Assembly (NCBI GenBank): GCA_012840135.1 | Contig: DUMA01000004.1 | Location: forward strand, 62,001 to 126,000 | Reading direction: 5' to 3' | From: Thermoanaerobacterales bacterium | GTDB lineage: Bacteria; Bacillota; Thermosediminibacteria; Thermosediminibacterales; Tepidanaerobacteraceae | Length of the DNA stretch: 64,000 bases | In this document: positions 26,303-34,965 of the stretch, piece after piece | Numbering within the stretch: position 1 is the first letter of the stretch | Layout of the letters: each line of letters opens with the position of its first letter | Made by a program: the position numbers and the translations under genes | The notes under the pieces: model-generated | What the model saw: the letters and a program-made list of their open reading frames with translations, nothing else | Databases searched by the model: none | What the model was told of the DNA's origin: nothing

Positions 26303-26542
26303 ATGTGTGATCACAGCCATTCATCGGCAAGCGAGCCCCTGCAGGATAAGGATATCGAAACCCTGCGCATCCTTCTGGCCCATTGGATAGAGCACAATAA
26401 ATCCCATGAGGAAAATTTCAGGCAGTGGGCCCACAAATCCGAAAAACTCGGGAAGGCAAAGGTTTCGGAGATGATATCAAAAGCTGCGGACTCGCTTAAT
26501 GCCGCCAGCAGTTTTCTGCTCGAAGCAAAAAAATATATCTAG
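26303..26542 (+). CDS. Small uncharacterised protein in the acs cluster
   Basis: I do not recognise a function. The 79-residue protein has an N-terminal MCDHSHSSASEP, rich in Cys and His, then an amphipathic helical region (TLRILLAHWIEHNKSHEENF, then RQWAHKSEKLGKAKVSEMI) and a C-terminal helix. Cys2 and the scattered His residues could bind metal. It lies between acsV and cooT, 63 bases before the latter, with a clear SD (GAGGAGG). The context suggests a maturation or chaperone role for CODH/ACS, but this is only inference. Confidence 0.75.
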   Translation: MCDHSHSSASEPLQDKDIETLRILLAHWIEHNKSHEENFRQWAHKSEKLGKAKVSEMISKAADSLNAASSFLLEAKKYI

Positions 26543-26606
26543 ACAATCCTGGCCAAATGTTACAAAATAGTATTGATGGAACAACACTAAAGCAGAGGTG
26601 AGGAAT

Positions 26607-26810
26607 ATGTGCGAGTCTAAGGTTTTTCTCCTGGAAGACGGTAAAGAAAAGCCGGTGATGGAAAACGTTATTTACATTGAGCCCCAGGATGGCAAGGTGT
26701 TCATGTACGACCTCCTGGGCGAACAAAAAATAGTGGATGCGGTGATAAAAGAGGTTAAGCTTCTCGAGCACAAGATAATACTGGAAAACAGGAAAGATAA
26801 GAAATGGTAG
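26607..26810 (+). CDS. cooT: CooT-type nickel-binding protein
   Basis: A 67-residue protein beginning MCESKVFLLEDGKEKPV and continuing with VIYIEPQDGKVFMYDLLGEQ and a basic tail. This is the CooT pattern: a small SH3-like dimer in which Cys2 binds Ni(II). CooT takes part in nickel supply to CODH. The ATG at 26607 puts Cys at position 2 and follows GAGGTGAGG; the GTG at 26598 would hide it. It overlaps the next gene by 7 bases. Confidence 0.85.
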   Translation: MCESKVFLLEDGKEKPVMENVIYIEPQDGKVFMYDLLGEQKIVDAVIKEVKLLEHKIILENRKDKKW

Positions 26811-27214
26811 TGGCGGTAGTAGACGGCATGGGGGGAGGAATAGGCGCTCAGATCATTGCCCTTTTAAGGCAGGATCTGCCGCCGGATATTAAGATATATG
26901 CCCTGGGCACCAATTCTGCCGCCACCACAAATATGATGAAGGAAAAGGCCAATAGGGGAGCCACCGGGGAAAGCGCCATCGTCTACAGCATAAAAAAGGC
27001 CGATGTGGTGGTAGGCTCTGTGGGAATAGTCATACCCAATTCCATGATGGGTGAAATAACTCCAAAAATCGCTGAAGCCATAACATCCTGCAGCGCCAAA
27101 AAGATCCTTATACCCATCATGGATAACGAGGATATAACCCTGTTGGGCATTGAAAAAAAACCGCTATTTCTTTCCATCAAGGAAACCATCGAGAAGATAA
27201 AAGGAATGTTATAA
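26804..27214 (+). CDS. DUF3842 family protein
   Basis: A 136-residue protein with an N-terminal VAVVDGMGGGIGAQIIALL nucleotide-binding-like loop, then YALGTNSAATTNMMKEKANRG and ADVVVGSVGIVIPNSMMGEI. This is the DUF3842 family, found in anaerobic Clostridia; its function is unknown. It overlaps cooT, so it is translated with the nickel protein. Its stop codon touches the stop of the convergent gene at 27215 with no intergenic space. Confidence 0.8.
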   Translation: MVVAVVDGMGGGIGAQIIALLRQDLPPDIKIYALGTNSAATTNMMKEKANRGATGESAIVYSIKKADVVVGSVGIVIPNSMMGEITPKIAEAITSCSAKKILIPIMDNEDITLLGIEKKPLFLSIKETIEKIKGML

Positions 27215-30200
27215 TTATTCGTTGATATTTACGGTCCTTGTATTCTGGTCCCAGGTTACCTTTGCGCCCAGGACTTCGCTCACGAACCTCAGGGGAACCA
27301 TGGTCCTGCCGTTTTTGAACTCGGCTTTGGTGTCAAAGGTTACGTTCTTGCCGTTGACATTGGCTTTATTTTCTCCGATCCGCAGCTTGACAAGCATGGT
27401 ATTACCGGACTTATCTGTGCCCGATATAGTTACTGTTTTTGTCTTTTCATCCCAGCCGACCTTTGCCCCGAGGCTTTCGGATATGAATCTTACCGGCACC
27501 ATGGTGCGGCCGTCTTTATTGAGGTAAGGCTGCTGGTCCGGGAAGGAAATTTCTTTGCCGTTGACGTTCACAGTCATGTCTATGACGGTCAGATCGAAGG
27601 TAGAGGAAATCCCAGCGGCTTTGACGGCAAATTTCAGAGTCCCGGTGTTTGCAGCCTTGAATACAAGTTCTCTGGAATCGAAAGTGCCCGCCTTGCTGCT
27701 GGAAAGCTTCCATTCTACGTCATAGGGATAAGAGAGGAGAATCTTCTGTCCTGCAGGAGAAATGCCATAGATCTTCAGATTGGCGGCAAGACCTTTTTTT
27801 ACAGCCGGGGTTTCGGAAACTATTTTTTCTATGACCGGCTCCACCCTGTAGAAAACCTTGCCCTTTTCGACGCTGAATATGGTTACCGACGGTTCTTTTG
27901 CATTAATTCCTGGCAGTGAAACATAATGCACGCCATTTTCCATTCTGGCGCCGAAACGTTCGGCCCCGCCGTAAAGCACCCAGATGTTGAAGCCCTTATT
28001 TTTTACATAATCCGAAAGCAGCCTCTTCAACAGATTTCCTTCGAGGTAATCCGAAAAGGTCTCCGGGGCTCTATCCAGTGCTATAAATATGGTTCTGGAT
28101 TTTTGAAGGCCGTTCAGATCCTGCTGAAGCTTTATCCATTGATTGTAATCCGTAAGTCTCATGCTGCCTTTGGAGGAATCCAGGAATATGAAGAAGGCTT
28201 CCTTATCGGCAAATGTCTTATAGCCCTGCCCTGCTGCTTTCATATTCTTTGAGAAAGTATTTAGAGAGCTGCCGGCAGGCATTTTACTTCCAATGGATGC
28301 ATGGCCTGCTATAACATTTACTCTGGGCTTGTATCGATTGGCTAAAGATGCTGCGAGACTTGCCATTTTCTGGCTTTCGACGGTGGAACCTGGAGTCAGT
28401 CCTCCCATGGCGCTGAAGATAAGATTTCCTGTTTTTGAGGAATTGTTGGCTGCATCGAACCACTGGAATGGCGGCGGCAGAAGGGAGTTATCGTATTTTC
28501 CAGCCACCGCTGCCGCAAGATTATCAAGATAAATGGCGCCGGAATCGCCGTCGGTGGGGTCTATTTCCACCAGGTATATGCGTTTCAGGCTGAAGGGCTG
28601 CTTACCATCGGGAAGCTCGGCTTCTACCTTCTTCCACCCCTGCCAGTTGATATCCTTTGCAAAATCAATATTGTATTCTTTTCCGCCGGCATCTGTAACC
28701 GTGCCCCGGAGCCAGTGGCCGTGGGCCTGGCCGTAGACCATGAGGGAGAGCCCGACGGTCCCCTCGGGAAGGGGGAGGCCGCCGTTGCTGTAGTTTACAT
28801 AAGCTGCCCTGGTATTATCTTCGACGGGAAACTCGTAGGCAAGTTTTCCTGAAGATGTGCCGCTGCTTACCGGTTCCGGCTGTGTCACTATGGAGAAGAA
28901 ACCGCCGGTGGTGGTCGGATATGAAGAAAATTCCCTGCCACCGGGTTTTTCAAAGTCATCAAGGACCTTTTCGCCCACGCCCACCTGCACCAGGGCTCCG
29001 GCCTTCAAACCTGAAAAACTGGCGATGACGGCGCCGCTGCCGGAGTTTTCACCGGCTACAAATTCTCCATTGTTAAAGCTTCCGATATTGCCCATTACTT
29101 CCCATTTTACATCAAAAGGTTCGACAGGAGCCTTATATCCCTCCTTATCGGTTATGGTTACATCAAAGGCTTTTTTTGCACCATTGTTTATCTGAACTTT
29201 TCCTGGGCTAACCGAAAGTGCGACACCATCGGAGAGCACCTTTATCTCCTGGGCAACTTTGATGCTGCCAAATGTGGCCGTCACCTGGCCGTAACCGGAT
29301 TTTGCGGCGTAAAATACATTTTTGGAGAAAGTGCCGAGGTTGTTGGTAACGCTCCATTTTATGCTGCTTTCATCTATATCCACCGGGTTGAAATTTTTAT
29401 CGTAAGCCCGAACCTCGAAAGTCCTATGACTTCCCCTGGGGATGTTGAAGGAACTGGCCACAATCCTGAGACCGTAGACATTTCCAGCGGACGCTCTTGA
29501 AAAGATGCCTATACCATTGGCAATCAGTCTTTGTACGCCACCCGAAACGCTGTTTATCACCTGAGGCTGTTTTTCTCCCAGAGGGCGAACCACCATGGTG
29601 GAGGAGCCACCCCCATCGAGATTCAGGGCAAATGAAGCTCCGAGCTTCAACATGAGTTGAGCCATTTCTTTCTGGGTCATACCACGGCTTTCAGCCTGGC
29701 GACCGTCCACCACCACCAGAAACATGGTTTTTCTATCAGCGGAAAAGCCTACGGCAGTCCTGGGATTATTGCCCGGGATATCGTGGGCAAAGCTTTCAGG
29801 GATTACTCCATTTTCCACCAGGACGGCTCCGCCGCCCAGTGCCATCTTGAGATTCGATATGTCGGGAGTCATGTTAAGGTCCAGTTTTACGTTATCCCCT
29901 GCTTTGAAATGGTTTTTTATAAAACTTCCGCCGTCGCCACCGGCAGTCAGCACCAGACCGTCTTCGGGGATGTTGGCGGTCCTCCCATCAAAGATGCTTT
30001 CTATCCTGTTATTTTTTACGATGGCGAAAGTAAGGTCAGGGGCAGAAACGGCAATGGCGGGAGTGGTGGCTCCGAAATCTGGAGTGAAGATAAAGACCTT
30101 GCCGTAGGTGTCACCTATTTTGTTGATTCCTCCCACATCGAAAGTACTTCCGTCGGGGGCTTCAACCTTTCCGGAAAACTCCATGCGGAGAATCTCGGGC

Positions 30201-30658
30201 AATTTGTCCATGGTCAGCCCAAAAGCCGCCATGTCTTTGCGGTTGGATGGCGATGAAATCAGCCTGCCGTCTTTTACCTGTGCTCCTATGGGAGCGGAAG
30301 GTGTGGCCATGATGAAGAAATCGCCATTTATGCCTGCTACGGCATTGTCCTCCTGCACCATATTGCTGAGAGTATCCCTCTGCGACAGGCCCTTTTCCGG
30401 CAAAAGTGTATCGATGTCCACATTTTCCGAAGAAAGGTCGACCTTCAAAATGTGAATCTTTTGCCATCCCAGGGACGTGAAAAGGGTTTTACCCTCGTAA
30501 GTCACTCCCCCCGTCACGGGGAAACTCTGAGATTCCTCGTAAAGAGATACTTCCTGGGCAAAAGCCGGGAACGAACCCAGGACCAGAAGGACGGTCAGGA
30601 CAATAGTGACAAACCGGCTTCTCCAGGGGTTTAAAAAGCTCTTCCTCATATGTAACAT
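27215..30658 (-). CDS. Secreted phosphodiester glycosidase with copper amine oxidase-like C-terminal domains
   Basis: A 1147-residue exported protein. Signal peptide: basic N-terminus, then FVTIVLTVLLVLGSFPAFAQ. Residues about 95-390 form a NAGPA/phosphodiester glycosidase domain with AVAGINGDFFIMA and ALNLDGGGSSTMVV. A middle region has Ig-like bacterial repeats (VSPGKVQINNGAKKAFDVTI) and a sugar-binding-like segment. Two copper amine oxidase N-terminal-like repeats close the protein (GRTMVPVRFISESLGAKVGW and GRTMVPLRFVSEVLGAKVTW). It probably acts on cell-wall or exopolysaccharide phosphodiesters. ATG with GGAGGG 6 bases upstream. Confidence 0.85.
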   Translation of the reverse strand: MLHMRKSFLNPWRSRFVTIVLTVLLVLGSFPAFAQEVSLYEESQSFPVTGGVTYEGKTLFTSLGWQKIHILKVDLSSENVDIDTLLPEKGLSQRDTLSNMVQEDNAVAGINGDFFIMATPSAPIGAQVKDGRLISSPSNRKDMAAFGLTMDKLPEILRMEFSGKVEAPDGSTFDVGGINKIGDTYGKVFIFTPDFGATTPAIAVSAPDLTFAIVKNNRIESIFDGRTANIPEDGLVLTAGGDGGSFIKNHFKAGDNVKLDLNMTPDISNLKMALGGGAVLVENGVIPESFAHDIPGNNPRTAVGFSADRKTMFLVVVDGRQAESRGMTQKEMAQLMLKLGASFALNLDGGGSSTMVVRPLGEKQPQVINSVSGGVQRLIANGIGIFSRASAGNVYGLRIVASSFNIPRGSHRTFEVRAYDKNFNPVDIDESSIKWSVTNNLGTFSKNVFYAAKSGYGQVTATFGSIKVAQEIKVLSDGVALSVSPGKVQINNGAKKAFDVTITDKEGYKAPVEPFDVKWEVMGNIGSFNNGEFVAGENSGSGAVIASFSGLKAGALVQVGVGEKVLDDFEKPGGREFSSYPTTTGGFFSIVTQPEPVSSGTSSGKLAYEFPVEDNTRAAYVNYSNGGLPLPEGTVGLSLMVYGQAHGHWLRGTVTDAGGKEYNIDFAKDINWQGWKKVEAELPDGKQPFSLKRIYLVEIDPTDGDSGAIYLDNLAAAVAGKYDNSLLPPPFQWFDAANNSSKTGNLIFSAMGGLTPGSTVESQKMASLAASLANRYKPRVNVIAGHASIGSKMPAGSSLNTFSKNMKAAGQGYKTFADKEAFFIFLDSSKGSMRLTDYNQWIKLQQDLNGLQKSRTIFIALDRAPETFSDYLEGNLLKRLLSDYVKNKGFNIWVLYGGAERFGARMENGVHYVSLPGINAKEPSVTIFSVEKGKVFYRVEPVIEKIVSETPAVKKGLAANLKIYGISPAGQKILLSYPYDVEWKLSSSKAGTFDSRELVFKAANTGTLKFAVKAAGISSTFDLTVIDMTVNVNGKEISFPDQQPYLNKDGRTMVPVRFISESLGAKVGWDEKTKTVTISGTDKSGNTMLVKLRIGENKANVNGKNVTFDTKAEFKNGRTMVPLRFVSEVLGAKVTWDQNTRTVNINE

Positions 30659-31101
30659 CGATTTCCCTCCATTATGTGCGTCTGTTTTTAGAATCTATGG
30701 TTGAAAGCAGTAGCCGTGAAACAATGTACTGCAACAGTATAACGGTACCCCTCCTTTTTATTCGATCCCCCGGATAATTATACTATTCGCAGTAAAAAAC
30801 GCAAATCCTCCCTTCTGGTGATGAAAATTTCTGATTTTCTGCCCCAATAATTTAGACGAAAAAAATTAAAAAAAGTTTCGTGGGAATTTATGGTAATATA
30901 ATGATTGACATCTTCGATGCAACATCGCCGAAGCCTGTTTAGAAATAAATTTGCAACTTAGGGCAACAATTCAGGATATAAATTAATATAATTTGCCCGT
31001 TATATGATATAAAAAACAACATAAATGAAAATAAAGTATAGCATAATAATGTTTATTATGCTATAATATTTGATGTAATAATTATGGGGAGGAGACCTTA
31101 T
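30659..31101. other. Intergenic region between divergent genes
   Basis: 443 bases without a gene, A/T-rich toward gap. It contains a small hairpin, CTTCGATG-CAA-CATCGCCGAAG (about 30912-30933), next to a TTGACA (30905-30910), and the palindrome at 31037-31065. The promoter of the minus-strand glycosidase must lie at the left end but no clear boxes were found. Confidence 0.5.
31037..31067 (+). promoter_or_regulatory. Perfect palindrome overlapping the gap -10 box
   Basis: TATAGCATAATAA (31037-31049) and TTATTATGCTATA (31053-31065) are perfect inverted arms with a 3-base spacer. TATAAT (31062-31067) overlaps the right arm, so a dimeric repressor bound here would block gap transcription. Regulator unknown. 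Confidence 0.55.
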
Positions 31102-32163
31102 ATGAAATTAAAAATTGCTATAAATGGTTTTGGAAGAATAGGCAAGAATGCTCTCAGGATCTGGCTGGAGAACAAAAAAAATGAAATGGATGTGGTAGCG
31201 ATTAACAGCACCAGCGGGCCAAGGCCTCATGCGCATCTTTTCAAATACGATTCGATCTACGGCATTTTCCCGGGCAGCGTGGATGCTTCGAACGATGCCC
31301 TTATAGTAAACGGCAGGCCCATTCCGTTCTTTTCCGAGAAAAACCCCGAGAATCTCCCGTGGGCGGAACTGGGTGTTGACATAGTTATAGAAGCTACGGG
31401 AAAGTTGAAAAAGAAGGCCGATGCAATAAAACATATAAAGGCGGGAGCAAAGAGGGTGATAATTACGGCACCGGCGGATGAAGCCGATAAGACCCTGGTA
31501 ATGGGTGTCAATGAGGGTGATTTTTCACCGGAGAGAGATTACATAATCTCTGCTGCATCCTGCACCACCAACTGTCTCGCACCGGTGGTCAGGGTTCTAG
31601 AAGAAAACCTTGGCATCGTAAACGGTTCTTTAACCACCGTACATGCATATACTGCAGACCAGCGACTGGTAGACAAATCCCATAAAGATTTGAGGCGGGC
31701 CAGAAGCGCCGCCATGTCCATCATACCCACCACCACCGGAGCTGCAAAAGCCATAGGGCTGGTGATGCCCCACCTTTCGGGGAAGCTCAACGGGTGTGCC
31801 TTAAGAGTCCCCACTCCGGCCGTATCCATCGTCGACCTCGTAGCCAATGTGGCGAGACCTACTTCTGAAAAAGAGGTAAATAACATGTTCAAAGAGGCCT
31901 GCCAGGGAAGGTTAAAGGGAATCCTTGATTATACGGAGGAACCTCTAGTTTCCACCGATTTTCTGAAAAACCCGCATTCATCCATCATAGACGGGCTTTC
32001 CACCATGGTCATCGATGATAAGATAGTCAAAGTACTGGCATGGTACGACAACGAGTACGGCTATACCATGAGGGTTCTGGAACTGGCGCGCTACATATAT
32101 GAAGCCTGCAACGGGAAAAAAATGTACGCAGAGATGATTTCACGGTCGAAAAATGAAAGCTAA
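31102..32163 (+). CDS. gap: Glyceraldehyde-3-phosphate dehydrogenase, NADP-like cofactor site
   Basis: 353-residue GAPDH. Rossmann INGFGRIGKNALRIWLE at the N-terminus, catalytic Cys in SAASCTTNCLAPV, and the C-terminal WYDNEYGYTMRV are intact. The loop after beta-strand 2 reads AINSTSGPRPHAHLFKYDS; NAD-specific enzymes have Asp after this Asn, but here it is Ser, as in NADP-using GapB-type proteins. Thus NADP or dual use is likely. The ATG at 31102 follows GGGGAGGAG. Stands alone; no pgk or tpi adjacent. Confidence 0.92.
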   Translation: MKLKIAINGFGRIGKNALRIWLENKKNEMDVVAINSTSGPRPHAHLFKYDSIYGIFPGSVDASNDALIVNGRPIPFFSEKNPENLPWAELGVDIVIEATGKLKKKADAIKHIKAGAKRVIITAPADEADKTLVMGVNEGDFSPERDYIISAASCTTNCLAPVVRVLEENLGIVNGSLTTVHAYTADQRLVDKSHKDLRRARSAAMSIIPTTTGAAKAIGLVMPHLSGKLNGCALRVPTPAVSIVDLVANVARPTSEKEVNNMFKEACQGRLKGILDYTEEPLVSTDFLKNPHSSIIDGLSTMVIDDKIVKVLAWYDNEYGYTMRVLELARYIYEACNGKKMYAEMISRSKNES

Positions 32164-32168
32164 AAAAT

Positions 32169-32411
32169 TTATTCTTCCATCATGTAAATGCCCGAAACTG
32201 AAATATCTGCAAGGCTGGCGACTTCCAGGATCTGCTTTTTATTTTTTTCATCGGTCTTTATGCACGAGCCGCAACTCTTGCTTATGGACCGAGGGGTGGG
32301 AATGATTTTGTAAGCGAAATCGGGTATCCCGAAATTTTTAAGCGCCTTTTCCATGGCAAGAACATCATGAATGGAAGAAAAGGTGATGTATATGTTGTAT
32401 CCGGTGCTCAA
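32169..32411 (-). CDS. DUF3343 family protein (putative Se/S carrier-like)
   Basis: Small protein of about 80 residues, starting at a TTG preceded by GAGGTGA to give (M)STGYNIYITFSSIHDVLAME; a longer frame reaches 32486 but its extra N-terminus is not family-like. KIIPTPRSISKSCGSCIK contains the conserved Cys pair of DUF3343, a family often called putative Se/S carrier proteins. Function unproven. It converges on gap with 5 bases between stops. Confidence 0.75.
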   Translation of the reverse strand: MSTGYNIYITFSSIHDVLAMEKALKNFGIPDFAYKIIPTPRSISKSCGSCIKTDEKNKKQILEVASLADISVSGIYMMEE

Positions 32412-32557
32412 ATTCGTCACCTCATTATAAATGGTTAGTGCATATATTATATCACATTCTTTTTCCGGGGCAACGATTCTGACCATTGTTATTAACGGGA
32501 AATATTTAAGTATAAATTTGTTGAAAAAAAATATTTAGAATGAAGGACTTTTAAAAT

Positions 32558-32578
32558 AAATATCGAATATTGATATTT
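32558..32578. promoter_or_regulatory. Inverted repeat upstream of livK2
   Basis: AAATATC (32558-32564) and GATATTT (32572-32578) with a 7-base spacer, in an A/T-rich promoter region about 65 bases before the livK2 start. A possible operator; A/T bias makes chance occurrence likely. Confidence 0.3.
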
Positions 32579-32642
32579 GCGTAAATAAAAATATTATATT
32601 GATTCAGCCGATGAGCTGAAAAAAAACAGGGGGGATTTTGTC

Positions 32643-33959
32643 ATGAAAAAGTTTTTTTCTCTGATTCTTGTGCTGTTTCTTGTGGCAGGTTTAATCCTGG
32701 CTGGATGCGGCCAGCAAAAACAGGCCCAGGAACAGCCCGCACAACAAAATCAGGACACAAAGCAGGAGACCCAAACCGTTAAGATCGGCGCCATACTGCC
32801 GCTGTCCGGGTCGGCAGCCGCTACCGGCGTCAAACTGAAGTATGCCATCGAGACGGCCCAGGAAATCATTAACGGCGAACATCCGGAAATCAATATGGAA
32901 CTGGCCAAAAGCGCGGGCCTGCCCAATCTGAACGGGGCGAAGGTGGAATTCATCTTTGCGGACCATCAGGCTAACCCCGAAGTGGCCAAATCCGAAGCTG
33001 AAAGGCTCATCCAGAATGAAAAGGTAGTGGGCCTCATAGGGTGCTACCACAGCTCCGCCACCAAGCCTGCCAGCCAGGTGGCCGAGAGATTTCAGATACC
33101 TTTTGTAGCAGGATCTTCCAGTTCCGCAGCCCTGACCGAGAGGGGCCTGAAGTGGTTTACCAGAATAGCCCCGCACGATGGCATGGAAACGGTACTTTTC
33201 TTCGACTACTTGAAGTTTTTGAATGAAAAGTACAGTGCTGGCATCAAGAAAGTGGCCGTCGTGTACATCGACAACGAATACGGCGTCCACGCCTTTGAAA
33301 TGGTCAAGAAAACCATAGAGAATTACAAGGCCGACGGTTTTGAACTGGTGGCCGACATAAAATACCCTGCCAATGTTTCCAACGTCGACACCGAAGTCCA
33401 GAAGGTTAAGGCGGCCAAACCCGACGCCATATTCCACGCATCCTATATAGGCGACATGACCCAGTTTGTGAAAAAATATAAGGAATTGAACGTGGTGCCA
33501 AAAGTTGTGCTTTCTTACTGCGGAGGGTATCAGGATCCACAATTCGTGGTGAACCTGGGCAAAGACGCCGACTATTTCTCCGGGCCCAATGCCACAACGT
33601 CGGCCCTCTTCTCCAAGATGCCGGATCTAGAAAAAATAAATGAAATATACAAGGCCAAATCCGGTGTGGATATCGATGGGCCTACGCTGGAGGATTTCGC
33701 ATCGGCCATGGTCATTGCCGAAGCCATAAATAAGGCGGGAACTACCGAGCCGGCAAAGGTCCTTGAAGCCCTTAAAACCCAGGAGTTTGCCGCACCATAT
33801 TTTGTTTCGGGAAAGATTAAATTTGGAGATGACGGCCAGAACATTCACTCGGCCTCTGTCATGACACAGATACAAAATGGTATTTACGAAGCCGTGTGGC
33901 CTACGGATTATCAGACGAAAGAACCCATCCCCGCCTTCCCGGATTGGAGCAAGCGATAA
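32643..33959 (+). CDS. livK: Branched-chain amino acid type ABC transporter substrate-binding lipoprotein (second cluster)
   Basis: 438-residue type I binding protein. Lipoprotein signal LVLFLVAGLILAGCGQQ with lipobox LAGC, then a low-complexity Gln/Glu linker. Mature protein: VKIGAILPLSGSAAATGV, VVGLIGCYHSSATKPASQVA and a C-terminal GKIKFGDDGQNIHSA. The ligand may differ from that of the first cluster: the protein is much longer and diverged. SD AGGGGGG precedes the ATG, with an intrinsic terminator immediately after the gene. Confidence 0.9.
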   Translation: MKKFFSLILVLFLVAGLILAGCGQQKQAQEQPAQQNQDTKQETQTVKIGAILPLSGSAAATGVKLKYAIETAQEIINGEHPEINMELAKSAGLPNLNGAKVEFIFADHQANPEVAKSEAERLIQNEKVVGLIGCYHSSATKPASQVAERFQIPFVAGSSSSAALTERGLKWFTRIAPHDGMETVLFFDYLKFLNEKYSAGIKKVAVVYIDNEYGVHAFEMVKKTIENYKADGFELVADIKYPANVSNVDTEVQKVKAAKPDAIFHASYIGDMTQFVKKYKELNVVPKVVLSYCGGYQDPQFVVNLGKDADYFSGPNATTSALFSKMPDLEKINEIYKAKSGVDIDGPTLEDFASAMVIAEAINKAGTTEPAKVLEALKTQEFAAPYFVSGKIKFGDDGQNIHSASVMTQIQNGIYEAVWPTDYQTKEPIPAFPDWSKR

Positions 33960-33969
33960 TAAATGATAT

Positions 33970-34003
33970 AGGGGCTTGACAGCAGGTTGAGCCCCTTTGT
34001 TTG
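33970..34003 (+). terminator. Hairpin between livK2 and livH2
   Basis: AGGGGCT (33970-33976) and AGCCCCT (33990-33996) with a 13-base loop, then TTTGTTTGATTT. Same position as the hairpin in the first liv cluster, between binding protein and permease. Confidence 0.7.
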
Positions 34004-34109
34004 ATTTATTATTTTCTTCATTATTATTTAAAGCTCGGTCTCATACCATTAACTAAGACCGTGACGTGCCGGTTTGCTGATAAAAATCATAATGTTTAGG
34101 AGGTTAAAA

Positions 34110-34964
34110 ATGCTGCTACAGGTCATAGCAAGCGGTGTGCTCATGGGGTTCGTATACGCGCTGGTGGCCATAGGCCTCACCCTCATCTGGGGCGTGATGG
34201 ACATCATAAATTTTGCCCACGGCGAATTTTTGATGATTTCCATGTATACGGTCTTCTGGATGTACACCCTGCTGAAATTCGATCCCTTTGTATCGCTGCC
34301 GGTCGCCGCCCTTCTGATCTTTGTCATAAGCTACCTGACATATAAAATCATCATAAAGCGGGTCATCGATGCACCGGGGCTTACGGCTCTCCTTGCCACC
34401 TTCGGGCTCAGCCTTTTTATACGAAATCTGGCTCAGTTTCTGTGGTCGCCCGATTACCGCTTTGTCACCACATCCCTCGTGGCTGATAAAAAAATAACCA
34501 TGGGCCCGGTAATAATCGGCCTTCCCCAGATGGCTGCAGCCATGGGCAGCATCATCATGACCGTCCTTGTTTTTTATTTTATACAGAAGACCAAGACCGG
34601 CAGGGCCATACAGGCCACGGCTCTTGATAGGGATACGGCAAAACTCATGGGTATAGATACGGAAAAGGTTTACGCCATTACATTCGGCATTTCCGGAGCC
34701 TGCGTGGGAGTGGCCGGCGCCCTGATGGCCACTTTTTTCCCGGTATACCCAGAGTCGGGCGCCCTTTACAGCCTGCTGGCCTTTGTCATAGTGGCTCTGG
34801 GAGGCTTTGGAAATATAAAGGGGGCACTGTATGGAGGCATCATCATCGGTCTTGCGGAGGCGCTGGGAGGATTCGCCTTCGGTACCCAGTTTAAATACGC
34901 TGTGGTTTTCCTGATTTATCTTTTGGTAATTCAAGTAAGGCCAAAAGGGCTGTTCGGGTGGTGA
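34110..34964 (+). CDS. livH: Branched-chain amino acid ABC transporter permease LivH (second cluster)
   Basis: 284-residue membrane permease. LQVIASGVLMGFVYALVAIG and MDIINFAHGEFLM are LivH hallmarks, and VIVALGGFGNIKGALYGG lies near the C-terminus. The ATG at 34110 follows AGGAGG; the open frame from 34074 is upstream noise. livM starts 1 base after its stop. Confidence 0.9.
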   Translation: MLLQVIASGVLMGFVYALVAIGLTLIWGVMDIINFAHGEFLMISMYTVFWMYTLLKFDPFVSLPVAALLIFVISYLTYKIIIKRVIDAPGLTALLATFGLSLFIRNLAQFLWSPDYRFVTTSLVADKKITMGPVIIGLPQMAAAMGSIIMTVLVFYFIQKTKTGRAIQATALDRDTAKLMGIDTEKVYAITFGISGACVGVAGALMATFFPVYPESGALYSLLAFVIVALGGFGNIKGALYGGIIIGLAEALGGFAFGTQFKYAVVFLIYLLVIQVRPKGLFGW

Positions 34965-34965
34965 T

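Noticed and set aside
29657-30256. Plus-strand frames opposite the phosphodiester glycosidase
   Set aside because: Antisense shadows of a clear 1147-residue gene; no ribosome binding sites and no recognisable motifs.
34116-34934. 272-codon minus-strand frame opposite livH2
   Set aside because: Antisense to a well-supported permease; composition and lack of motifs mark it as a shadow.
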